Shown here one piece after another: positions 1 to 5,418 of a stretch of 9,228 nucleotides of DNA. The DNA is taken from NCBI GenBank assembly GCA_002685415.1, contig NYXO01000034.1, positions 8,877 through 18,104 on the forward strand, written 5' to 3'. The notes beneath the pieces were generated by a model, which ran no database searches, was not told the origin of the DNA, and was given only the letters and a program-made list of their open reading frames with translations. The DNA is from Methanobacteriota archaeon. Its GTDB lineage: Archaea > Thermoplasmatota > Poseidoniia > Poseidoniales > Thalassarchaeaceae. Position 1 is the stretch's first letter; each line of letters begins with the position of its first letter. The position numbers were made by a program, and so were the translations under genes.

Positions 1-333
1 ATCATCACCACCGGTGGAACAGGGCCTGCGCCGAGAGATGTTACACCAGAGGCAACCGAAGCAGTTTGTGAGAGAATGCTTCCGGGCTTCGGTGAACAAA
101 TGCGGGCAATTTCACTCAAGCACGTGCCAACCGCTGTACTTTCTAGACAGACTGCTGGTATTCGTGGTTCGACTCTGATTCTCAACCTACCAGGGTCTCC
201 ACGTTCGATTAGAGAAATTCTAGATGAAATATTTGCTGCAGTTCCTTATTGTGTCGACTTGATTGGAGGGCCTTACATCACAACAGAATCTTCTGTTGTC
301 GACTCATTTCGACCTCCTCACGCGCGAAAATAA
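1..333 (+). CDS. mogA: Molybdopterin adenylyltransferase, MogA/Cnx1G type (3' part, runs off left edge)
   Basis: Frame 1 is open from the first base to a TAA at 331-333, giving 110 residues of a C-terminal part; the start lies outside the window. MogA-type enzymes adenylylate molybdopterin before molybdate insertion, in the cytoplasm. Visible family marks are the GGTG nucleotide/pterin loop (residues 5-8 of the fragment) followed by PRDVTPEAT, then LSR (47-49), AGIRGSTLI, and the PGSP loop (64-67). The AGIRGSTLI...PGSP combination fits the MogA/Cnx1G branch better than archaeal MoaB, which usually has AGVIGGT; the two are close paralogues, so a MoaB-type name cannot be fully excluded. About 17 residues follow the conserved core. 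The next gene, rph, starts 52 nt downstream on the same strand. No other molybdenum cofactor gene is visible here. Confidence 0.85.
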   Translation: MITTGGTGPAPRDVTPEATEAVCERMLPGFGEQMRAISLKHVPTAVLSRQTAGIRGSTLILNLPGSPRSIREILDEIFAAVPYCVDLIGGPYITTESSVVDSFRPPHARK

Positions 334-351
334 ACTTGGAATAATTCCGCG

Positions 352-363
352 TTACATATTAAC
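352..363 (+). promoter_or_regulatory. Possible archaeal TATA box for rph
   Basis: The A+T-rich element TTACATATTAAC lies in the short gap between mogA and rph, with its centre about 28 nt before the ATG at 386. Archaeal TATA boxes lie about 25-28 nt before the transcription start, so this spacing would put the start at or next to the ATG and make a leaderless mRNA. This agrees with the lack of a clear Shine-Dalgarno sequence before that ATG. It is a pattern match only. Confidence 0.35.
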
Positions 364-385
364 GGAGATTGATAGCCGCCGAATC

Positions 386-1213
386 ATGGCGAAGATGAAG
401 TCTGGAGACATTGGTACAGATAGGGCAGCTGACAAACTACGAGACATTGAGGTCACTCTAGACTTCACACCGAATGCAGATGCCTCGGTTTTGTACCGTC
501 AAGGAGAGACAATGGTTCTCGCCTGTGCAACTGTTGCTCCTTCACTCCCTCGGTGGTTTCCTCGCGACGCCAACAGAGGATGGGTACACGCAGAATATTC
601 CCTCCTACCCGGTTCTACAGATTCACGATTTCAGCGTGAGAGGCGCGGTGCAAAGGGCCGAACTCAAGAAATTGAGAGATTGGTTGCTAGAAGCCTTCGT
701 GGAGCAATCGACTTAGAGGCCCTTGGCCCTATTGCAATTACAGTAGATTGTGATGTGTTAAACGCTGATGGAGGTACCCGCTGTGCTTCGATCACAGCCG
801 CAAGCATTGCAATGCGATTGTGCGTTAGAAGACTGATTGCATCGGGACGCTGTTTACCTGCCGATAAGAGGCTGACTCACGAGCAAATCAAATCAGGAAT
901 GGAAGCGCCTACGCTAAGTGCAGAGGAAGCCGTAGCACACGAGAATGTGGTTATCCCTCATGATCTTGCAGCAATTAGCGTTGGACTAATCGATGGAGAT
1001 GTTTACACTGATTTGGATTACATTTTGGATAGTAATGCAGATGTAGACATGAATGTTGTAATGACGGCTGATGGAAAGTTCGTCGAGGTTCAAGGAACTG
1101 GTGAAGAATTCACCTATACTAGAGAAGAACTCGATGCATTATTGAATGCAGCAACCGCTGGTGTGGCTTCTTTGAATGAAATGCAAATTCAAGTCCTTGA
1201 TAATGTCCAGTAG
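386..1213 (+). CDS. rph: Ribonuclease PH (bacterial type) with an internal insertion
   Basis: The 275-residue product matches RNase PH, the phosphate-dependent 3'-to-5' exoribonuclease that trims tRNA 3' ends. In order: GWVHAEYSLLPGST (65-78), GRTQEIERLVARSLR (91-105) with the phosphate-site Arg92, CDVLNADGGTR (122-132) with Arg132, the metal-site aspartates D215 and D221 spaced as in E. coli D178/D184, and DMNVVMT...FVEVQGT (221-238). These motifs separate it from archaeal exosome Rrp41. ATG 386 is chosen because the family homology begins soon after it; the frame stays open upstream but that part overlaps mogA and looks non-conserved. The usual length is about 240; the extra length is mainly a charged stretch at about 157-190, between the ADGGTR region and LAAISVG. 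A tRNA-Phe gene lies about 1.1 kb downstream, but separate transcription is likely. Confidence 0.93.
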   Translation: MAKMKSGDIGTDRAADKLRDIEVTLDFTPNADASVLYRQGETMVLACATVAPSLPRWFPRDANRGWVHAEYSLLPGSTDSRFQRERRGAKGRTQEIERLVARSLRGAIDLEALGPIAITVDCDVLNADGGTRCASITAASIAMRLCVRRLIASGRCLPADKRLTHEQIKSGMEAPTLSAEEAVAHENVVIPHDLAAISVGLIDGDVYTDLDYILDSNADVDMNVVMTADGKFVEVQGTGEEFTYTREELDALLNAATAGVASLNEMQIQVLDNVQ

Positions 1214-1279
1214 TCGTGAAGGATTGGAAATGCATCTTGCCGGGGATAGATTATTCAAAGAAGAATTACAGGGATCTTC

Positions 1280-2248
1280 ATGGTTAGAAGAAATTGCCTG
1301 GTTGGTGCAATCACAATTCTTCTATTCTGTCAATTCATACCAATTATGCAATCTCAACAATTAACCCCAGGTGTGGAATTAGAGTGCGATTCTAGCACCA
1401 TTGATATCGAGGTTTATCCTAGCGCCGATCCTACTGGAGTGGTAGATTGTACTGTAACAAATCCTAGCATTCACTTCGAAGATATTGCGTTGCAATATCA
1501 AGGTGGACCATTGAGCATTTCTGGGCCTTCGAGTATTTCTCTAGCAGGGGGTGAATCGGAAGAATTTCAGGTGGCTGTTCGGGGTGAAAATTACATGCAG
1601 AAAGGGTCATTCCAAATCCAAATAGATGCTACAGTTACTCAAGTAAATGGAATGCCAAATCCAACTTATGATACTAATTCAGTAGACCTAATCGTTGACA
1701 TCCTTCAGTTTCCGGGATTACAACTCGCATGTTTGGATAGTGTATTAGAAATTCAAGTTGGAGAAGAAGGAAATTACGGATTTAGTGTGATGAATATGGG
1801 CAATTTTGTCGATGATTTTACTCTATCAATCGAAAATGAAGATGCACTGAATAATTTAGACTGGACTGTTAATCAAGATACAAATTCAGTTTTGATTGAC
1901 TCTTACTACCCCGAAATAGTTCGGATTGGATTATTCGCACCGAATTCAATTTCATACGGGGCAGACTATTCTAGGGGAGACGAAGCATTTGAAACTCAAT
2001 CGCTAACCAGTAATGGTACGATTGAAAACATCTACAAAATATCCCTAAAGGCAACCAGTGAGTACTCAAAAAATTGGGATGGATATCTGGTTAGTGAGAC
2101 AATTTCTTGTACAATCAAAGTAATTCAATATCCAGAAGATTCTACTTTTTCTAGTATCGGAGACATACTACCTTCAACGAGTTCATTCATGGCGATATTG
2201 GTAATTTTGTTGTCAGCGACCTATAGCAATTCAAAGCGAAGGCTATGA
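1280..2248 (+). CDS. Secreted or membrane-anchored Ig-like beta-sandwich protein, function unknown
   Basis: I do not recognise a named family. The 322-residue product has an N-terminal signal peptide (RR at 3-4, hydrophobic 7-22, likely cleavage near 24-27), a long beta-rich ectodomain, a hydrophobic C-terminal helix at about 301-316 and a basic end (KRRL). This predicts an outward-facing protein held by a single C-terminal membrane segment. The ectodomain seems to hold two similar units beginning VELEC (32-36) and LQLAC (147-151); the second carries MNMGNFVDDFTLS (171-183), typical of NEW3/CARDB-like Ig-fold domains. Four mature cysteines, C36, C57, C151 and C277, could form one disulfide per unit. 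The gene is visibly richer in A+T than its neighbours. ATG 1280 is the only ATG in frame after an upstream stop at 1247-1249; 66 nt separate it from rph. A weak TATA-like TAGATTATTC (1247-1256) lies about 28 nt before the start. Confidence 0.8.
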   Translation: MVRRNCLVGAITILLFCQFIPIMQSQQLTPGVELECDSSTIDIEVYPSADPTGVVDCTVTNPSIHFEDIALQYQGGPLSISGPSSISLAGGESEEFQVAVRGENYMQKGSFQIQIDATVTQVNGMPNPTYDTNSVDLIVDILQFPGLQLACLDSVLEIQVGEEGNYGFSVMNMGNFVDDFTLSIENEDALNNLDWTVNQDTNSVLIDSYYPEIVRIGLFAPNSISYGADYSRGDEAFETQSLTSNGTIENIYKISLKATSEYSKNWDGYLVSETISCTIKVIQYPEDSTFSSIGDILPSTSSFMAILVILLSATYSNSKRRL

Positions 2249-2321
2249 TTCATCCTGCGACAATTAGAATTAGACACCTCAGAAGTATTGAAGGGGAATA
2301 TGGAATCGCAAGGGTGCTACG

Positions 2322-2397
2322 GGGACTGTAGCTCAGCTGGGAGAGCGCCGCACTGAAGATGCGGAGGCCGCTGGTTCAAGTCCGGCCAGTCCCACCA
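2322..2397 (+). tRNA. tRNA-Phe (anticodon GAA), CCA encoded
   Basis: A full 76-nt cloverleaf can be drawn by hand. Acceptor GGGACTG (2322-2328) pairs with CAGTCCC (2387-2393); D-stem GCTC/GAGC (2331-2334/2343-2346); anticodon stem CCGCA/TGCGG (2348-2352/2360-2364) around loop CTGAAGA, with anticodon GAA at 2355-2357; T-stem GCTGG/CCGGC (2370-2374/2382-2386, one G-U pair) around loop TTCAAGT; discriminator A at 2394 and genomic CCA at 2395-2397. There is no intron. An upstream GAATATGG (2297-2304) could be its TATA element. The 3' end is only 12 nt from the stop codon of the convergent minus-strand gene. Confidence 0.97.
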
Positions 2398-2409
2398 AAT
2401 TACTACTGA

Positions 2410-3612
2410 TTAGAAGAGGTCATCGAACTCTTCGTCGTCATCATCGAAGGACATCATCTTACCATCGTCCTTCTTCTTAGTTGGCTTTTTCTCAGCCTTC
2501 TTGGCTTCCTCGGCCTTCTTGGCTTCCTCGGCCTTCTTGGCTTCGATTTTCTTTTGAGCAGGAGTCTTTGACATCTCAGCAACAATCTTCTCTTTATCAG
2601 ATTCTAGTGATTGTTTGCGTGCTTCTGCTTGTTCCTTCTCACGTCGAGCTAATTCTTCGACATCGATTCCAGATTCTGCAGCGAGTTTCATTCTGCGCTC
2701 GTCGCGCGCTCTAACCTCAAGTAATCTCTGGCGAGCCTTGTCGTAATGTTGTACCATGTACATTGCATCGTGTTCTAGCAATGGTGAGTCAGAGATAATT
2801 GTGATATCCATCCAATCGCCTTCCTCAGCGAGGTATTCTGCGAATGGCTCGAACTTCAGGTCGGATTTCTTGATCTGAGTGTAGTGTTGAGCGTTACCCA
2901 TTCTGTGTTCGACACCGGCGAAGTGACAGTAGAATGTCTTCCCGCCGAATGTTTCTCGAGCTTGGTCAAACAATTCCGCATAATCTTCGGAAGTCTTGAG
3001 ACGACCATGCCCTCGAGCGTGAATGTGAGCCATGTTTAGCACTGGAACAGTTCCAGGAACGTGATTACAAACTTCCAGAACTTCTTCTACAGTTCCCCAC
3101 AGTTCCTGCTGCCCTGAGGTTTCTACGGCTACCAAAGTAGGTTCTGCTTCATGCACCCAGGGGAAGGCTGCGTAGTCTTCCTCTTCACCTTCTTGACCCC
3201 AGATTGATTTGACTCTCTCTACAACTCCTGCGAGTATGTTGGCAACCTCCTCGTTGGCCTCGGTCCCAGGGTCGTATTCGCCATAAGGACCAACGTGACA
3301 AACCATATGTCGAGCATTGACTATCTTTCCAACCTGCATGGTCGACTCCATTTTCGAAAGAGTTCGGTTACGCTCACGTCGGCTACCCAATAGTTCACCA
3401 TAGTACGGACCGTGTACATTCATCTCGAAATCAGTCTTGTGACTTAGAATACCTGCTTGCCAGTATTGATCGAAGTGATGTGGCTGAACTTGTCGTACGG
3501 TTTGAATCTCCATTGTCTCCAAACCCAGAACGGTGATATCATCCATTCCTTCTACAATTGTTCGGCCCTTACAGGACAATGGAACACCGGCTGGTCCTAG
3601 TTTGAGTGGCAT
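2410..3612 (-). CDS. Endonuclease IV-like TIM-barrel protein with charged, acidic-tipped C-terminal tail
   Basis: The first ~290 of 400 residues match the AP endonuclease 2 / endonuclease IV TIM-barrel family, in the archaeal form that begins LGPAGVPLSCKGRT (5-18). Family enzymes cut DNA at abasic sites with a three-metal centre. Probable ligands by alignment to E. coli Nfo: H67 (NVHGPY), H106 (CHVGP), E164 (VETSGQ), H196, H230 (CHFAG), H243. The position of Nfo D179 appears to be N193, and that of E261 appears to be D275 (SDSP), so activity may differ and the name is kept general. Residues ~295-385 are a lysine/glutamate-rich, probably helical or coiled-coil extension including KKAEEA repeats; the last ~15 residues end in SFDDDDEEFDDLF. 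The ATG at 3612 fits the family start; no Shine-Dalgarno is seen. It converges on the tRNA gene. Confidence 0.82.
   Translation of the reverse strand: MPLKLGPAGVPLSCKGRTIVEGMDDITVLGLETMEIQTVRQVQPHHFDQYWQAGILSHKTDFEMNVHGPYYGELLGSRRERNRTLSKMESTMQVGKIVNARHMVCHVGPYGEYDPGTEANEEVANILAGVVERVKSIWGQEGEEEDYAAFPWVHEAEPTLVAVETSGQQELWGTVEEVLEVCNHVPGTVPVLNMAHIHARGHGRLKTSEDYAELFDQARETFGGKTFYCHFAGVEHRMGNAQHYTQIKKSDLKFEPFAEYLAEEGDWMDITIISDSPLLEHDAMYMVQHYDKARQRLLEVRARDERRMKLAAESGIDVEELARREKEQAEARKQSLESDKEKIVAEMSKTPAQKKIEAKKAEEAKKAEEAKKAEKKPTKKKDDGKMMSFDDDDEEFDDLF
2495..2544 (-). repeat. 18-nt tandem repeat inside coding tail
   Basis: On the plus strand the unit GCCTTCTTGGCTTCCTCG occurs at 2495-2512 and again exactly at 2513-2530, followed by 14 matching bases at 2531-2544, about 2.8 copies. 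The unit is in frame (six codons) and encodes the Glu-Glu-Ala-Lys-Lys-Ala repeats of the endonuclease IV-like protein's tail. Exact identity at silent positions suggests recent slippage duplication. Confidence 0.9.
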
Positions 3613-3725
3613 AGGCTTCGCTCTCGCAGGGTAAGCCCAAGGGGTGTCCCTACTAAAGGCATATTCGCTGGTGGTTTGACTCTAAGTTTCAAAATCATAC
3701 CTGAATACTTCTGATTAAAGTGCAT
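3613..3725 (-). promoter_or_regulatory. Intergenic region: probable promoter of the endonuclease IV-like gene and 3' end of the fhs operon
   Basis: This 113-bp gap separates two minus-strand genes and is much longer than the joints inside the upstream operon, so a new transcript probably starts here. On the minus strand GCCTTTAGTA (3660-3651) is a weak TATA-like element about 43 nt before the ATG at 3612, which would give a short leader. No strong T-tract or clear hairpin terminator is seen. The placement is a guess from spacing and composition. Confidence 0.25.
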
Positions 3726-4346
3726 TCAACAACGATTTGCGGCATTTTTGATTCCTTCAGAGCCAGGACCCCGCAGTGGGAGTTCGCACAGGTACTTTCC
3801 GAGCCATTGCGAGGCTGAATCCGACTTCGGATTGCAAGAATAATTACCCAATGAATGTTCAATGGAGACTGTATTTTCTGGATAACCATAAGCAATAACT
3901 TGAGGAGTCATTCCACGTAATCTGATTTCACTAAGCAATTCTGATTCAGTCATCTCTTCGATTTCTGCTATCGCCGATAAAGTCTCCTTTGTGAAAAATA
4001 ACATGTGGATTTGGCGAATCCTCTCGATAACAAATCCCCATGCTTCAGCAAGTCGCCTTGGATCTGAGGGGATATCTGTCACCATAACAGTACGAGGTCC
4101 TTCGAATTCAGCAAAGGTCATGCTAGCACCTTGAGCACTCTTCGCATTATCTCCCTCTAAGATTGAAGATGTGGATAGGACGAGCCAATGAGCGCCTTCT
4201 AGCCGGCCTCTCCAATCGATTTTTCCGTGACTAAAATCGGAAAGATCTGGAATATCGATTCGGTCGATAGAGCCACCATCTGCAGAATCTAACACTTCAG
4301 AAACTACCGAGTCACCAAAGCCAACAATTCTAACGGTAGTTTCCAT
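3726..4346 (-). CDS. Degenerate PfkB/ribokinase-family protein, probably catalytically dead
   Basis: The 206-residue product resembles a shortened sugar kinase of the PfkB family, best compared with KDG kinase. IVGFGDSVVSEVL (7-19) matches the first strand; FSHGKIDWRGRLEGAHWLVLS (38-58) matches the segment that in kinases reads like DWEKILDGARWFHFSG; IHMLFFTKETLSAI (113-126) matches the ADIVFLNEEE helix; WLGKYLCELPLRGPGSEGIKNAA (181-203) matches the helix after the catalytic loop. The GAGD anion-hole and catalytic-base motif is replaced by KSDSAS (174-179), the N-terminal GG substrate motif and lid (about 60-70 residues) are missing, and the C-terminus is cut short. Family length is about 300-330. 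The ATG directly follows the pelA TGA (TGAATG), with GGAAGG (4360-4355) 8 nt upstream as a probable ribosome site inside pelA, so translation is likely coupled. The frame is intact, so it looks maintained, not decayed. Function unknown; the homology is remote. Confidence 0.65.
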   Translation of the reverse strand: METTVRIVGFGDSVVSEVLDSADGGSIDRIDIPDLSDFSHGKIDWRGRLEGAHWLVLSTSSILEGDNAKSAQGASMTFAEFEGPRTVMVTDIPSDPRRLAEAWGFVIERIRQIHMLFFTKETLSAIAEIEEMTESELLSEIRLRGMTPQVIAYGYPENTVSIEHSLGNYSCNPKSDSASQWLGKYLCELPLRGPGSEGIKNAANRC

Positions 4347-5405
4347 TCAATCTACCTTCCAGCGTAACAAAGCGATGGCCCCACCCATACCAAGGAGTTG
4401 TTGTCCTGCATCATGATCAACCGATGCTTGGATTACATCGCCTCGATTTGTTGTGACTGCAGTTGTAATTCCATCCCATCTAGACCTAATTTCCCTATCA
4501 TCGGAGCGAAGCAAGGATGCGTCCACAACTAGAACCTCGACTGCACCTTGTTCGGCCGCATCTTCGATTGCATTCAATCCATAGGACACTGCTCCATTGG
4601 TTGAAATTCGAGTTAGACCTTCTTCGATTGCTCGTACTTGTCGAACCAATTCGTGTTCACCCAAAACCGCATCAGCAGCGCCGCCTGCTAACACCTCATT
4701 AGCGGCGGCACGACCTCCAATCGAAGTAGCAACATTGTGAATTTGATTCTCCGCTCCAATTGCTCTGAGCATCCCTTCGAATTGCTCTCGAGCCATTCCT
4801 GGCCCACAAATAACCAGCGGCATTTGGTCAGGGAATACCATCTTTGTCTCACGAGCTACCCTTTCGAAGAAGCCACGACGAACTCCGGTTGAGTCGTCTG
4901 CTCGCTTACCCCCGCCTCTCATCGAAAATGAAGATAGATCTCTGATTCCATGGCCTGATACTTCGAAAATTAATACTTCATCATTCTCTACTACCAACAG
5001 ACCTGCCTTAGGTTGAGTTCCTGCTGCCAGAGCAGACTTGATCAATTCACGGTCCACATCTGGCAGACCACCCTCGAATGAAATTTCCACTTCATCACCT
5101 GGTGAGACTAGATGTGTATGGTGAGATCCAATATCGATCTTCGCCTCAGATATTACTCCGTGGACTCTGAGGTTTTCAGTGAATGGTTGAAAGGCACACT
5201 CTGATACTTCTATCTCAATCCACATCGGCTTTCTTTCTGCTGATTTCGAACGGCCTCCTTCCTGAGTTCCAGTTGTGGAGTCCCGTCGATGTGAAAGCAT
5301 ACCAAGATTGGAACCGACTCGACAAATTTGAGCCAATGTCCAGAGGTCATCGGCGTCGTCAATTCGAAGCCTGACACCCTCATCTGAGGCTTTCAGTTGC
5401 CGCAA
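4347..5405 (-). CDS. pelA: Archaeal Pelota (Dom34), mRNA surveillance / ribosome rescue factor
   Basis: The 352-residue product matches aPelota over its full length. With aABCE1 and aEF1A, Pelota recognises ribosomes stalled with an empty or blocked A site and promotes their splitting. Domain A (about 1-130) contains DDADDLWTL (16-24), ERKPMWIEIEV (57-67), FTENLRVHGVI (75-85), GSHHTH (93-98) and PGDEVEI (102-108). The central domain (about 131-255) carries VICGPGMAREQFEGML (198-213) and the SIGGRAAANEVLAGGA segment (228-243). The C-terminal domain shows AYGL-like SYGLNAIEDAAEQGAVEVL (274-292) and HDAGQQLLGMGGAIALLR (331-348). Homology starts exactly at a TTG (5405-5403); no ATG or GTG is in frame between it and the upstream stop at about 5436, so TTG is the start, with GGAAG (5417-5413) 7 nt before it as a weak ribosome site. 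It lies 13 nt after fhs and abuts the PfkB-like gene, suggesting one operon. Confidence 0.95.
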   Translation of the reverse strand: MRQLKASDEGVRLRIDDADDLWTLAQICRVGSNLGMLSHRRDSTTGTQEGGRSKSAERKPMWIEIEVSECAFQPFTENLRVHGVISEAKIDIGSHHTHLVSPGDEVEISFEGGLPDVDRELIKSALAAGTQPKAGLLVVENDEVLIFEVSGHGIRDLSSFSMRGGGKRADDSTGVRRGFFERVARETKMVFPDQMPLVICGPGMAREQFEGMLRAIGAENQIHNVATSIGGRAAANEVLAGGAADAVLGEHELVRQVRAIEEGLTRISTNGAVSYGLNAIEDAAEQGAVEVLVVDASLLRSDDREIRSRWDGITTAVTTNRGDVIQASVDHDAGQQLLGMGGAIALLRWKVD

Positions 5406-5418
5406 AACCTCACTTCCA

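Noticed and set aside
263..385. N-terminal extension of rph back to 263
   Set aside because: It would overlap the conserved mogA reading frame, adds about 41 residues with no family match, and ignores the well placed ATG 386 and its upstream TATA-like element.
1203..1364. Small plus-strand frame starting at an ATG that overlaps the rph stop (about 53 residues)
   Set aside because: It overlaps the signal peptide region of the 1280-2248 gene in another frame and shows no recognisable motif. The stop-start overlap is most simply chance.
2481..2714. Plus-strand frame with PSWLPR repeats opposite the charged tail
   Set aside because: It is the antisense reading of the 18-nt repeat in the endonuclease IV-like gene, with no start context or homology.
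3628..3651. Possible hairpin (AGGG ... CCCT) upstream of the endonuclease IV-like gene
   Set aside because: Only four outer pairs are clean; the inner part has mismatches and a very small loop, so it does not make a believable terminator or riboswitch.
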